In this document: piece by piece, positions 8,619-17,585 of the stretch
How positions within the stretch are numbered: position 1 is the first letter of the stretch
How the letters are laid out: each line of letters begins with the position of its first letter
Assembly (NCBI RefSeq): GCF_013378445.1
Contig: NZ_JABXYK010000006.1
Coordinates: forward strand, 62,001 to 126,000
Length of the DNA: 64,000 bases
Source: Mycoplana rhizolycopersici
Lineage (GTDB): Bacteria > Pseudomonadota > Alphaproteobacteria > Rhizobiales > Rhizobiaceae
Direction: 5' to 3'
Position numbers and translations under genes: made by a program
Notes under the pieces: generated by a model
The model's input: the letters and a program-made list of their open reading frames with translations, nothing else
Databases searched by the model: none
What the model was told of the DNA's origin: nothing

Positions 8619-9113
8619 CTACGCCTGCATCTTGCGGAACTTCTTGATGATGCGTTCGCGTTTCAGCCGCGACAGCCGCTCGATCCAGAATATGCCGTCC
8701 AGCTGGTCGATTTCGTGCTGAAGGCAGACGGCGAGCAGGCCGTCTGTCTCTTCGACGTCGGAATTTCCGGAAAGATCCTGATAGCGAATGCGAATGCGGG
8801 CCGACCGCTCTACGTCCTCCGTCACGCCGGGCATGGAGACGCTGCCTTCCGCATGTCTGCGCATCTCGGCGGAGCTCCATTCAACAACAGGATTGACGTA
8901 GACGCGCGTCGACGACGGGCCGTCGAGTTCTATTACCGTCATCCGCAGCAACTCGCCGACATGGGCCGCGGTGATGCCGATGCCGGGGGCCGCGCGCATC
9001 GTCTCCGCCAGGTCGCTGGCGAGCGCCGCAAGGCTTTCGTCGAAGCGTTCGACGGCACGGCAGGGCGTTCGCAGCCTTTCGTCGGGAAAACGTACGATGG
9101 GGCGGATCGGCAT
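8619..9113 (-). CDS. Peptide deformylase-like protein lacking canonical metal ligands
   Basis: 164 residues, aligning over its full length to peptide deformylase. True deformylases have GxGLAAxQ, EGCLS and HExxH. Here the corresponding motifs are GIGITAAH (44–51), EGSVS (89–93, Cys replaced by Ser91) and HEIDQ (133–137, second His replaced by Gln137). Two of the three metal ligands and the motif-1 Gln are therefore gone, while the motif Glu134 remains. The rest of the fold, including the C-terminal basic helix, is well preserved, so this does not look like decay. It is probably not a standard deformylase; the real def gene should lie elsewhere in the genome. Confidence 0.85.
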   Translation of the reverse strand: MPIRPIVRFPDERLRTPCRAVERFDESLAALASDLAETMRAAPGIGITAAHVGELLRMTVIELDGPSSTRVYVNPVVEWSSAEMRRHAEGSVSMPGVTEDVERSARIRIRYQDLSGNSDVEETDGLLAVCLQHEIDQLDGIFWIERLSRLKRERIIKKFRKMQA

Positions 9114-9432
9114 GGCGGACTCCAGATGCAGTTTGGCAGCGCAGTAGCGACTTGCAGGGCCTTTGCAAAGGTCTGCCCGGCAATGCCGATGGCCGTGCCC
9201 GTCCCGCGCCCCCCGAAACGCAACAGTCAGAGAAATTTACACGACGTGCCGGGTGAAATGCGGTCGCTGGCTGTGGACCATGTCAGAGGTTTCGGCTAGC
9301 ACGATTTCGGTCGGAAGGGGCGGGAATCTCATGCCCGGTCCGACAGGCGGCATCACAATTCCATTCTCTGTCCTGTCCTTGTGTCCTTGAACGGAAGCTT
9401 GGCCGGGGATGCATTTTCGAGGAGCGGCTCGG
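9114..9432. other. Divergent intergenic region between the deformylase-like gene and mgtE
   Basis: 319 bp without a supported gene. It must hold the promoters for both flanking genes. I looked for the Mg-sensing M-box leader often found before mgtE and did not recognise it. Confidence 0.5.
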
Positions 9433-10863
9433 ATGACGGACACCGGCGAAGACGATCGCGAGCGCGCCCGGGCTGCCGAAGGGAGTGCCGTAGATAGCGA
9501 CGACATCTATGCGCCGGACGGCTCCGTCCGCTCCGATTTCCTCATGCAGGTCGGCGCTGCGATCGCCGACCGCGACACGCTTTTTCTGCGCCGCCATGTC
9601 GCCAAGCTGCACGAATCGGAAATGGGCGACCTGCTGGAGGCAATCCAGCCCGAGCAGCGGCGGGCGCTCGTGTCGCTGCTGGGCGAGGAGTTCGACCTTG
9701 CCGCGCTGACCGAGGTCGACGAGGCGATCCGTCTCGACATCGTCGAGCACCTTCCCAACGAGCAGATTGCCGCGGCAATCGGCGAGATGGATTCGGATGA
9801 CGCCGTCTACATCCTCGAAGACCTCGACCAGGAGGATCGGGAAGAGATCCTCGCCAAGCTGCCGTTCACCGAGCGGATCCGCCTGCGCCGGTCGCTGGAC
9901 TACCCCGAGAGCACGGCGGGCCGGCGCATGCGCTCGGAATTCGTGGCTGTGCCGCCGTTCTGGACGATCGGCCAGACAATCGACTACATGCGCGAGGACG
10001 AGGACCTACCCGACAGCTTCACCGAAATCTTCGTGATCGATCCGACTTTCCGCCTGCTCGGCGTGGTTGAGCTCGACCGCATGCTGCGCTCCAAGCGCGA
10101 GGTCAAGGTCGAGGCGATCATGCGCCAGACCAGCCATCCGATCCCGGCTTTGATGGATCAGGAGGAGGCAGCTCAGCTTTTCGAGCAGTACGACCTGCTG
10201 TCGGCCGCCGTCGTCGACGAGAACGGCCGGCTTGTGGGCGTGCTGACGATCGACGACATGGTGGACGTCATCCAGGAAGAGGCCGAGGAAGACCTGATGC
10301 GCCTCGGCGGCGTCGGCGACGAGGAACTGTCGGACACGGTGCTGGAGACTTCGCGTTCGCGCGTGCCTTGGCTGCTCGTCAATCTCTTCACAGCCTCGAT
10401 CGCCGCGTCCGTCATCTCGCTGTTCGAGGCGACGATCGAGGAAATCGTGGCGCTGGCGATCCTCATGCCGATCGTGGCGGGCATGGGCGGAAACGCCGGA
10501 TCGCAGACGATGACCGTGACCGTGCGGGCGCTTGCTACGCGCAATCTCGACATTCACAATGCCTGGCGCGTCGTGCGCCGCGAGGCCGGCGTCGGGCTTT
10601 TGAACGGCGTCCTGTGCGGCGTTCTGATCGGATGCGTCGCAGGCCTGTGGTTCCATGATCCGAATATCGGCGGCATCATCGCAACCGCTATGCTGATCAA
10701 CATGATGGCAGCGGCGCTGGCCGGGATCATGATCCCGCTGGTGCTGGATAAGGTGGGGGCCGATCCCGCGGTATCGTCTGCCGTCTTCGTGACAGCAGTG
10801 ACCGATACGACCGGATTCTTCTCGTTTCTCGGCCTTGCGACCTGGTGGTTCTCGATCTCATAG
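9433..10863 (+). CDS. mgtE: Magnesium transporter MgtE
   Basis: 476-residue Mg2+ channel/transporter of the inner membrane. The layout is typical: an MgtE N-domain of superhelical repeats (about 30–125), paired CBS domains (about 130–250), a connecting helix, and five transmembrane helices (from about 310) with the conserved GGNAGSQ and PALAG-like (AALAGIMIP) signatures of the pore. The acidic N and CBS domains sense cytosolic magnesium in the family. I take ATG 9433, preceded by AGGAG at good spacing, over ATG 9409. A MerR-family gene follows on the same strand. Confidence 0.95.
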   Translation: MTDTGEDDRERARAAEGSAVDSDDIYAPDGSVRSDFLMQVGAAIADRDTLFLRRHVAKLHESEMGDLLEAIQPEQRRALVSLLGEEFDLAALTEVDEAIRLDIVEHLPNEQIAAAIGEMDSDDAVYILEDLDQEDREEILAKLPFTERIRLRRSLDYPESTAGRRMRSEFVAVPPFWTIGQTIDYMREDEDLPDSFTEIFVIDPTFRLLGVVELDRMLRSKREVKVEAIMRQTSHPIPALMDQEEAAQLFEQYDLLSAAVVDENGRLVGVLTIDDMVDVIQEEAEEDLMRLGGVGDEELSDTVLETSRSRVPWLLVNLFTASIAASVISLFEATIEEIVALAILMPIVAGMGGNAGSQTMTVTVRALATRNLDIHNAWRVVRREAGVGLLNGVLCGVLIGCVAGLWFHDPNIGGIIATAMLINMMAAALAGIMIPLVLDKVGADPAVSSAVFVTAVTDTTGFFSFLGLATWWFSIS

Positions 10864-10872
10864 CTGAGAAAA

Positions 10873-10894
10873 TTGACTTTCACGTAAAAGTCAA
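10873..10894. promoter_or_regulatory. Palindromic operator candidate upstream of the MerR regulator
   Basis: TTGACTTT at 10873–10880 is the exact reverse complement of AAAGTCAA at 10887–10894, and the six-base centre contains ACGT, giving a near-perfect 22-bp dyad. It lies between mgtE and the MerR gene, about 36 bp before the latter's start. This is the right size and place for an autoregulatory MerR-type site and resembles the ACGT-centred sites of the LiuR subgroup. Confidence 0.55.
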
Positions 10895-10929
10895 TAAAAT
10901 TGACGCCACCCGAAAGCACCGGAGTCGGC

Positions 10930-11316
10930 GTGGAAAAGTACTATACCATAACGGAATTGACCCGCGAATTCGGGGTCTCGACGCGGACCCTGCGGTTCTA
11001 TGAGGACGAGGGGCTCATTCATCCCGAACGGCGCGGCCGTACACGGCTGTTCCGGCCGGCCGATCGTCACCTGATCAAGGAAATCCTGCGCGGTCGCCGC
11101 ATCGGCTTCACCATCTCGGAAATCCGCGAGATCATCCAGGTTTACAAGGACCCGCCCGGCGAGATCGGCCAGTTGCAGATGCTGATGCAGAAGGTGGTCG
11201 AGAAACGCGACGACCTACGGCAAAAGCGCCGCGATATCGACGAGACGCTCGCCGAGCTCGACAATGTCGAGGAAGCCTGCCTGACGCGCCTGGCGGAAAT
11301 CGGCGTCGGCACCTGA
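10930..11316 (+). CDS. MerR family transcriptional regulator
   Basis: 128 residues. A winged helix-turn-helix occupies the N-terminus (ITELTREFGVSTRTLRFYED), followed by the second HTH and a coiled-coil dimerisation helix (about 80–118). There is no metal-binding cysteine cluster. The single Cys in EEACL and the overall length suggest the LiuR-like group (branched-chain or fatty acid catabolism) rather than a metal sensor; this is inference. I use GTG 10930, with GGAG five bases upstream; a TTG at 10900 would add ten unlikely residues. A palindrome sits immediately upstream. No acyl-CoA genes are adjacent here. Confidence 0.85.
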   Translation: MEKYYTITELTREFGVSTRTLRFYEDEGLIHPERRGRTRLFRPADRHLIKEILRGRRIGFTISEIREIIQVYKDPPGEIGQLQMLMQKVVEKRDDLRQKRRDIDETLAELDNVEEACLTRLAEIGVGT

Positions 11317-11365
11317 ACCTTACAACGAGCAACGGCCGACATTGCCGGGCATGACCCGGCGCCGG

Positions 11366-12382
11366 CTATTGCGGCGACGGTGCGTCTGAAAAGGCGCGCG
11401 CCGTGCATTGCTGCGAAAGCTCGGCGATGCGTTCGTCCGTCTGGACGTTGAGCGTGCCGGCGTTCAGGGCGTCGAACAGGTTTCTGCTCTGGAGTTCACT
11501 GATCGTGCAGTCGCAGAAGCTTTTGCAGAAGGGGGCGTCCGTATCGACACTGCAGGCTGCAACGCAACTGCGGCGATAGCTTTCGACGGGATCGGGCTTC
11601 GGTGGCGGCGCGACTTGTGTCGCAAGATAGACGAGCGCAATCAGCAACGGCTGGTGAATGAGATAGACCGCCAGGCTATGTCGGCCCGCCATGGCAAAGA
11701 GGGAAGTCGTCCTGCCGGGCGCCCGTGTCGCAGGGCCTGTTGACACCTTCGCCGCGCGCGCGATCCATAGCCGGGAAACGGTGATACCGAGCAGGAAAGC
11801 GCCGAACCAGGGCAGCAGCGGCACGTAGTCGTTGGAACGCGGCGCCGTTTCCGATAGTCCCACCCACCACAGTGCGGGAATGTTGAAAAGTTCTGAGCGA
11901 AGGAATTGCGGGGCTGCGAATGCCGCGGCCGCGACCATCGGCAGCACAACAAGCGGCAGCCGGAGGAAAAACAGGCCAAGCAGGCTTGCAAGGGCTATGT
12001 GGTGAAGGATCCCGAAGAAGATGAAGGTACTCGGGAAGATGAAATAGGTTGCGGTCGTGATCAGCAACGCGGCGGCGGCGATTCGGCCGAATCGGTGCCA
12101 GAACGGGCGCCAGCGGATGGCGTTGCGATGCCCGAGCGCGAGGCTGAAGCCGGCGAGGAAGATGAAGCTGCCGGCGATCAACCGGGCAAAGATGCGCCAG
12201 CCGCCGGTGGCGGCCGTGCCAGGGGCTATGTAGCCGAAATAGTCCAGATCCCAGGTGAAATGATAGATCGCCATGGCGAGCAGCGCCACGCCACGGGCCG
12301 CATCAAGCCAGGCCAGCCGCTGCTTTGTGGGCGCGGTGCCCTCCGCTGATGCAGCCGCCTTGTCCGAAAATTCTTGGGTCAT
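11366..12382 (-). CDS. HGSNAT-like / DUF1624 membrane acyltransferase
   Basis: 338 residues with about eight hydrophobic segments. The N-terminal LDAARGVALLAMAIYHFTWD block is the signature of the heparan-alpha-glucosaminide N-acetyltransferase-like catalytic domain (DUF1624), with a presumed catalytic His in YHFTWD. A second conserved block, AGRHSLAVYLIHQP, is seen near residue 235. Bacterial members are thought to acetylate envelope glycans; the substrate here is unknown. The C-terminal 70 residues form a hydrophilic tail with seven cysteines (for example SCVAAC and CKSFCDC) that could be disulfide-bonded in the periplasm. A DUF599 gene lies upstream on the same strand. Confidence 0.8.
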   Translation of the reverse strand: MTQEFSDKAAASAEGTAPTKQRLAWLDAARGVALLAMAIYHFTWDLDYFGYIAPGTAATGGWRIFARLIAGSFIFLAGFSLALGHRNAIRWRPFWHRFGRIAAAALLITTATYFIFPSTFIFFGILHHIALASLLGLFFLRLPLVVLPMVAAAAFAAPQFLRSELFNIPALWWVGLSETAPRSNDYVPLLPWFGAFLLGITVSRLWIARAAKVSTGPATRAPGRTTSLFAMAGRHSLAVYLIHQPLLIALVYLATQVAPPPKPDPVESYRRSCVAACSVDTDAPFCKSFCDCTISELQSRNLFDALNAGTLNVQTDERIAELSQQCTARAFSDAPSPQ

Positions 12383-12452
12383 GGTGCGGTATTTCGCAAT
12401 TCTGGCTGGCCGAGCGTCCTTGCTTTCGGCGGATGGGTGCAGGTGGCTCGAA

Positions 12453-13142
12453 CTAATCGTTGGCTTCCAGGACCGTCAGCCGCGCCTCCGAATAGAACTG
12501 GCGGCGTATGAGCACGAAGGTGATGAAGCAGGTCGTCAGCATGAACAGGTAGGGGCTGACGAACCAGCCGAGATAGCCGATCGACAGGAAAATCGCCCGC
12601 AGGCCGGCGTTGAAGTGCTTGGCGGCCAGGATGTTCATGCGGATGACCTTGTCGGCGGCCAGATCGGCGGCGGCGGGGTCCTTGTGGACGTCGCCGGCCA
12701 TGGGAACGGCGCCGAGCAGGATGGTGCAGTAGTTGAAAAGCCGGTAGGACCAGCCGAACTTGAAGAAGGCGTAGCCGAAGATGCCGGCCAGGCCGCCGAC
12801 CTTCAGTTCGAAGCCCGCGCGCCCGGCCTGGAACACCAGCGGCAGGTCGCCGAAGATCATGAAGACCTTCTCCGTCGCGCCCAGAAGCGCAAAGCAGCCG
12901 CCGAGCGCGAGGATCGAGGTGGAGGCGAAGAAGGCGGTGCCGTTCTGCAGCCCGGACATGATCTGCGTATCGATCATCCTCAGGTCGCGGCGCATGGCAT
13001 TGCGGATCCAGGCCGCGCGCTGCGCATTCATCGCGCGCGTCAGGCTGACCCGGTTCAGAAAACGCCTCTTGTCGGTGATCCAGGCGTAGCCCAGCCACAA
13101 CAGGATGAAGACGACGAAGGCGATCGGATCGACGATGGACAT
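12453..13142 (-). CDS. DUF599 family membrane protein
   Basis: About 229 residues with four to five hydrophobic segments, matching the DUF599 family of unknown function. The conserved arginine-rich cytoplasmic loop NAQRAAWIRNAMRR and the later FKFGWSYRLFNYC block are visible. I use ATG 13142; GTG 13160 would add six residues, and neither has a clear ribosome site. It precedes the DUF1624 acyltransferase on the same strand by 70 bp, so the two may be co-transcribed. No function can be given. Confidence 0.75.
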   Translation of the reverse strand: MSIVDPIAFVVFILLWLGYAWITDKRRFLNRVSLTRAMNAQRAAWIRNAMRRDLRMIDTQIMSGLQNGTAFFASTSILALGGCFALLGATEKVFMIFGDLPLVFQAGRAGFELKVGGLAGIFGYAFFKFGWSYRLFNYCTILLGAVPMAGDVHKDPAAADLAADKVIRMNILAAKHFNAGLRAIFLSIGYLGWFVSPYLFMLTTCFITFVLIRRQFYSEARLTVLEAND

Positions 13143-13439
13143 GGATTCGTGATTTGCCACGGATTGCGCGTTTTGGAAACCGCTTCCGCGTTAAGCCCCT
13201 TGTCATCCGCCGTTCAGACTGCCGGCATTTGTGTGGCGGGCAGGTAAGCGCCTTGCGCATACCCAGCATGCTAACATATTGATATTGCTTGATCGCGTCT
13301 CCGGGGGCGACACGGTTGTCCCGGCTGGCGCCACGCTTTTGCCATCTTTGCTGTTGCGCCTTCATCATTTCTTCACTAAAGAGGGCCGGCGCGGGCGGAT
13401 ATTTTTGCCGGCGACGATCGTTTTTCTCTTGGGGAAATC

Positions 13440-13541
13440 ATGGAAAGTACCGCTCAGAAGGCCTGCTGGGGCCTCACATGCCGCATGGTCATCGCATTTG
13501 CAGGCTTTTTTGCCCTGGTCTATCTTTTCGGGGGCGCATGA
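13440..13541 (+). CDS. Putative 33-residue single-pass membrane microprotein
   Basis: A 33-codon frame starting at ATG 13440 with a GGGGA ribosome site at good spacing (TTGGGGAAATC before the ATG). The product has a short polar N-terminus with two Cys (residues 9 and 14) and one transmembrane segment (about 16–31, MVIAFAGFFALVYLF). A strong hairpin terminator follows 22 bp after the stop. The ribosome site, membrane-like composition and dedicated terminator support a real gene too short for routine gene callers. No family recognised. Confidence 0.55.
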   Translation: MESTAQKACWGLTCRMVIAFAGFFALVYLFGGA

Positions 13542-13563
13542 GACCAAGATCTCGTGACTAAAC

Positions 13564-13598
13564 AAAAACGGCGCGCCGCTCCCAGGCGCGCCGTTTTT
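13564..13598. terminator. Bidirectional Rho-independent terminator
   Basis: Perfect 14-bp stem: AAAAACGGCGCGCC (13564–13577) pairs with GGCGCGCCGTTTTT (13585–13598), with a 7-nt loop. A/T runs on both sides allow termination on either strand. It follows the 33-residue frame and precedes sdaA. Confidence 0.93.
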
Positions 13599-13796
13599 GT
13601 TTTCGGAGTTTCCTACGCGGGCGAGATGTCGCAGAAGCAAAACAGGATGTCGGGCCGCCGCCGTATGCGCCTTGCGGTATGACGTAGCTTCGACCACATA
13701 TTCCATATGCTGCCGCAAGCGGGGCCAGCCATTTGGCGGGCGTTCGGGCGGCGCGGTCGCACTCCACGCGGGTGCAGGTATTGGCAGGTCCAGCGC

Positions 13797-15197
13797 ATGT
13801 TTCTCTCGGTCTTCGACGTCTTCAAGATCGGTATCGGCCCGTCGAGTTCCCACACCATGGGACCCATGTCGGCGGCGAACCGCTTCCTGGACCTGATCCT
13901 GTCGCCAGACTGGCCGCGTCCGGCGGGATCGGCAGTCGCCGCCATCAAAATGAGCCTGCACGGCTCTCTCGCCTATACCGGGGTCGGCCATGGCTCCGAC
14001 CGCGCGGTCATCCTGGGGCTGATGGGCGAGCGGCCCGACCTCGTCAATCCGGATCGTATGGACGAGATCGTGGCGGAGGTGGAACGCACCGGCCGCATCA
14101 CGCCGCCCGGGCACCCGTCCTACGCCTTCCAGCCGAAGAGCGACCTCATCTTCGACAGGAAGACGCCGTTGCCGGGGCATGCGAACGGCATGACCTTTTC
14201 GGCCCATGATCGCGACGACCGGCTCCTTTTGAAGCGGATCTACTATTCCGTCGGCGGCGGCTTTGTCGTGACCGATACGGAACTCGAGGCGATGCGGGCG
14301 ACGAAGGCCCAGGCCGGCGAGCGCAAGGTGCCGTACCCGTTCGCCACCGCCAGGGAAATGCTCGAGATGGCGCAGCGATCCGGCCTGACGATCGCGCAGA
14401 TGAAGCGCGCGAACGAAGAGACCGCGATGTCGCGCGAGGAACTCGATGCCGGGCTCGACCGGATCTGGGCGGCCATGACAGGCTGCATCGATCGCGGCCT
14501 GCAGGGCGAGGGCATCATGCCCGGCGGCCTGAAGGTCAAGCGCCGCGCCCGCATGATCCACGACAAGCTGCAGGCGGAGTGGCGATCGAACAAGGTCAAT
14601 CCGCTGCTCGCCAATGACTGGCTGAGCGTTTACGCCATGGCCGTCAACGAGGAGAACGCCGCTGGCGGGCGGGTGGTGACCTCGCCGACCAACGGCGCGG
14701 CTGGCGTCGTGCCGGCGACGATCCGCTACTATCTGCATTTCCACGAAGACGCCGACGCCGACGGTATTCGCGACTATCTGCTCACCGCCGCAGCGGTCGG
14801 CGGCATCATCAAGCACAATGCCTCCATTTCCGGTGCCGAGGTCGGCTGTCAGGGCGAGGTCGGCTCGGCATCGGCCATGGCGGCAGCGGGGCTTGCAGCC
14901 GTGATGGGCGGCAGCCCGGAGCAGATTGAGAATGCCGCCGAAATCGCACTCGAACATCATCTGGGCATGACCTGCGACCCGGTCGCCGGTCTCGTGCAGG
15001 TTCCCTGTATCGAGCGCAACGCGCTTGGCGCAGTCAAGGCGGTCACGGCGGCGTCTCTCGCGATCAAGGGCGATGGCACCCATTTCGTGCCGCTTGACGC
15101 CTGTATCGAGACGATGCGGCAGACCGGCGTCGACATGAACGAAAAATACAAGGAGACGTCGACCGGCGGCCTCGCCGTCAACGTCGTCGAATGTTGA
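13797..15197 (+). CDS. sdaA: L-serine ammonia-lyase (single-chain, iron-sulfur)
   Basis: 466-residue cytoplasmic enzyme that deaminates L-serine to pyruvate and ammonia with a [4Fe-4S] cluster. The three cluster cysteines are Cys351 (EVGCQGEVG), Cys393 (GMTCDP) and Cys404 (QVPCIERN), with the 42- and 11-residue spacing of the family. The beta domain carries the [10 protein letters not shown] signature near residue 13. I use ATG 13797, giving the normal [20 protein letters not shown] start; an upstream in-frame start would add 30 basic residues. Pyruvate produced here would feed the PDH complex. Confidence 0.96.
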   Translation: MFLSVFDVFKIGIGPSSSHTMGPMSAANRFLDLILSPDWPRPAGSAVAAIKMSLHGSLAYTGVGHGSDRAVILGLMGERPDLVNPDRMDEIVAEVERTGRITPPGHPSYAFQPKSDLIFDRKTPLPGHANGMTFSAHDRDDRLLLKRIYYSVGGGFVVTDTELEAMRATKAQAGERKVPYPFATAREMLEMAQRSGLTIAQMKRANEETAMSREELDAGLDRIWAAMTGCIDRGLQGEGIMPGGLKVKRRARMIHDKLQAEWRSNKVNPLLANDWLSVYAMAVNEENAAGGRVVTSPTNGAAGVVPATIRYYLHFHEDADADGIRDYLLTAAAVGGIIKHNASISGAEVGCQGEVGSASAMAAAGLAAVMGGSPEQIENAAEIALEHHLGMTCDPVAGLVQVPCIERNALGAVKAVTAASLAIKGDGTHFVPLDACIETMRQTGVDMNEKYKETSTGGLAVNVVEC

Positions 15198-15279
15198 TGC
15201 TGCAGGCGTGCCTGCGGGACGGGGTACCAGGCAGGTTTTCGCCGCTTGACTGAGTGGGCGGAAAGGCGTTCAAGGAGCC

Positions 15280-15717
15280 ATGGCCCTTCATCTCATCAAA
15301 CTTTGCGTCGGAGCGGATTCGATCGAGGATCTGCGTGACTGGGTATCCCGTCATGCGCTCGTCGCGATCGCCGCTGGTCTCGAGCCCAGCTCGTCCCATA
15401 CGACGCGCATGATCCCGAAGCGGGCGGAGGAACTGCTTGACGGCGGCTCGCTCTACTGGGTGATCAAGGGGCAGGTGCAGGCGCGGCAGCCGCTGCTGGA
15501 TCTCAAGACGTTCAAAGACGCGGACGGGATCACGCGCTGCGAACTCGTGCTCGGCCCGGAAGTCATCGAAACCGAACTCCAGCCGAAGCGCGCCTTCCAG
15601 GGATGGCGATACCTCACGGATGAGGACGCGCCGCGCGACCTGATGAGCCTTGGTGCCGACGGCGGCGACTTGCCGATGGATCTGCGGCGCGAACTGGCCG
15701 AACTCGGACTGCTCTGA
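15280..15717 (+). CDS. DUF1489 family protein
   Basis: 145 residues, the full length of the DUF1489 family of small soluble alphaproteobacterial proteins of unknown function. Conserved stretches are LIKLCVG at the N-terminus, the THTTRMIPKR-like block (here SSSHTTRMIPKR), and FQGWRYL near residue 105. It is 82 bp downstream of sdaA on the same strand and ends 11 bp from a convergent SDR gene. No function can be assigned. Confidence 0.85.
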   Translation: MALHLIKLCVGADSIEDLRDWVSRHALVAIAAGLEPSSSHTTRMIPKRAEELLDGGSLYWVIKGQVQARQPLLDLKTFKDADGITRCELVLGPEVIETELQPKRAFQGWRYLTDEDAPRDLMSLGADGGDLPMDLRRELAELGLL

Positions 15718-15728
15718 CGCCACCTCGA

Positions 15729-16484
15729 TCAGTGGGCCGTGTACGCGCCGTCCACCACGTGGCAGCTGCCCGTGACGAAGCTGGCCTCGTCGGACAGCAG
15801 GAAAGCGACGAGGGCCGCCACTTCATCCGGGGTGCCGCGGCGTCCCATCGGCTGCAGGGCCTCCATGCGGCGGCTGCTTGCGATACGCGAATGCTCGGAC
15901 AGAAGCGGCGTCTCGATCCATCCGGGCGCCACCGAATTGATGCGTACGCCATGCCTGGCATATTCGATCGCCGCAACTTTTGTGAGGCCGACGACGGCAT
16001 GCTTGGCCGCAGTATAGGCCGCAGTTGCCGGCAGGCCGACCGTTCCCAGTACGGATGCCATGTTCACGATTGCGCCGCCGCCGGCAGCCAGCATCGCGGC
16101 AATCTCGTACTTCATGCAGTAGAAGATGCCGTTCAGATTGACGTCGATCAGCTTGCGCCAGTTGTCGAGAGGATAGTCCGCCGTCATCGCCAGCGCGCCG
16201 TGGACGCCGGCATTGTTGACGGCAAGGTGCAGTCCACCGCATGTCTCGACCGCAAACTCGACGAGCTTCCTGGCCGCCTCGGGATCGGTGACGTCGGTTG
16301 CGACGGCGTGCGCCTTGCCGCCATCCGCTCCGATATCCGCCGCCAGCTTCTCGGCGCTTGCGGGGTCGATATCGGCGATGACGACTTCGGCACCATCGCG
16401 GGCCAGACGAGTGCAAATGGCCGCCCCGATTCCCGAACCGCCCCCCGTCACGATCGCCACTTTTCCTGCAAAACTCAATGCCAT
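15729..16484 (-). CDS. SDR family oxidoreductase
   Basis: 251-residue classical short-chain dehydrogenase/reductase. The cofactor loop TGGGSGIG (13–20) and the acidic residue after beta-2 (ADID) favour NAD(H). NNAG, Ser144, Tyr157 and Lys161 (YTAAK) form the complete active site. The C-terminal GSCHVVDGAY block is typical of FabG/glucose-dehydrogenase-like members. Substrate unknown. The gene is convergent with DUF1489 and divergent from the L,D-transpeptidase. Confidence 0.9.
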   Translation of the reverse strand: MALSFAGKVAIVTGGGSGIGAAICTRLARDGAEVVIADIDPASAEKLAADIGADGGKAHAVATDVTDPEAARKLVEFAVETCGGLHLAVNNAGVHGALAMTADYPLDNWRKLIDVNLNGIFYCMKYEIAAMLAAGGGAIVNMASVLGTVGLPATAAYTAAKHAVVGLTKVAAIEYARHGVRINSVAPGWIETPLLSEHSRIASSRRMEALQPMGRRGTPDEVAALVAFLLSDEASFVTGSCHVVDGAYTAH

Positions 16485-16683
16485 CGTGTCCTTCCCAAAT
16501 CACGAGTGCGGACCAGTCGAACAGACGCGGGCGGAGGACGCAAGTCCTTTCCGTGCAATCGGATGGTCATGCCGACTTCATGCAACGGCGGTAGGTCCGC
16601 TCTCCGCTTTGGGAGGCTTGGCCATACGGCGCTGCAATGGTAAGTCTAGCGCTGAGGGTTCGTCCGATAGCTGACAGGTGCCA

Positions 16684-17277
16684 ATGGACAGAGACTTCGC
16701 CACAAGCCGCCGAGCTATCCTGCTCGCCAGCCTGAGCCTGCTGGTTTCGGGAGCTTCCGGGTGCCGCACAATCAGCTGGTATTCCGGAAGCAATTACGAA
16801 AACTATCGTGTCGATCGCCGCTACAGGCGCAAGTCGGTACGGTATGACGGATACGAGGCGCCCGGAACCATCGTCGTCAACACGCGGGAGCGCTACCTCT
16901 ACTACGTCGAGGGCGGCGGAGTTGCCACGCGCTACGGCGTTGCCGTCGGTCAGGAGGGGCTTACATTCAAGGGAGAGGCGACGGTCGGACGGAAGGCGGA
17001 ATGGCCGTCCTGGACACCGACCGCCTCGATGATCAGCCGCAAGCCGCGTCTTGCGCAGTACGCCGGCGGCGTCGAAGGCGGGCCGAACAATCCCCTGGGC
17101 GCCAGGGCGCTCTACCTCTATCAGAGCGGCCAGGACACGCTGTTTCGGCTTCACGGAACCAACGAGCCGTGGTCCATCGGCCAGGCGGTATCGAACGGTT
17201 GCGTCCGCCTGACGAACGACGACATCATCAATCTCTACAACCGCACGCCGGTCGGGGCGAGGGTGGTCATCATCTGA
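16684..17277 (+). CDS. L,D-transpeptidase (YkuD) lipoprotein
   Basis: 197-residue periplasmic enzyme that forms 3-3 peptidoglycan cross-links or attaches proteins to peptidoglycan. The N-terminus is a lipoprotein signal with lipobox-type VSGASGC (Cys27), preceded by RR (residues 9–10). The YkuD catalytic motif is complete: His157 (HGTNEP) and SNGCVR with nucleophile Cys173. ATG 16684 is chosen because AGG lies six bases upstream; a GTG two codons earlier is possible. Rhizobiales rely heavily on L,D-transpeptidases for polar growth and usually encode many paralogues. Confidence 0.92.
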   Translation: MDRDFATSRRAILLASLSLLVSGASGCRTISWYSGSNYENYRVDRRYRRKSVRYDGYEAPGTIVVNTRERYLYYVEGGGVATRYGVAVGQEGLTFKGEATVGRKAEWPSWTPTASMISRKPRLAQYAGGVEGGPNNPLGARALYLYQSGQDTLFRLHGTNEPWSIGQAVSNGCVRLTNDDIINLYNRTPVGARVVII

Positions 17278-17585
17278 GCGGGCAGGAGCGGGTAGAGCGC
17301 TTGTCCCGGCGGTTGCGGAAGCGCCGCCTTGCAGCACCGCTTTCGGACGAAAATCGATTCGCTGTCGGTTCTCCTCGTTCAAAGGAAGTATCGTCCAGCG
17401 CCAATGGCACGATCCGATACCCATCTTCACGCAAATGCTACAAGCCGTTGAAAAAACTGATCTTGAGCGCACTTTGCATGCATTAACTTTGTCGTGCTTG
17501 CGCACTAGGCGTTGTCAGTTTTTGCGGCTATTACTAGAGTCGTTGCCTCCGATAACCTATTCCGTGTGAAGGAAAGGACATCTTG
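17278..17585 (+). promoter_or_regulatory. Intergenic region with promoter candidate for the small lipoprotein
   Basis: 308 bp with no supported gene. TTGTCA followed 17 bases later by TAGAGT (near 17513–17541) is a plausible sigma-70-type promoter for the 42-residue lipoprotein. Weak evidence: no transcription data and alphaproteobacterial -10 boxes vary. Confidence 0.35.

Noticed and set aside
9114-9432. M-box magnesium riboswitch before mgtE
   Set aside because: The conserved M-box core sequence could not be found by eye.
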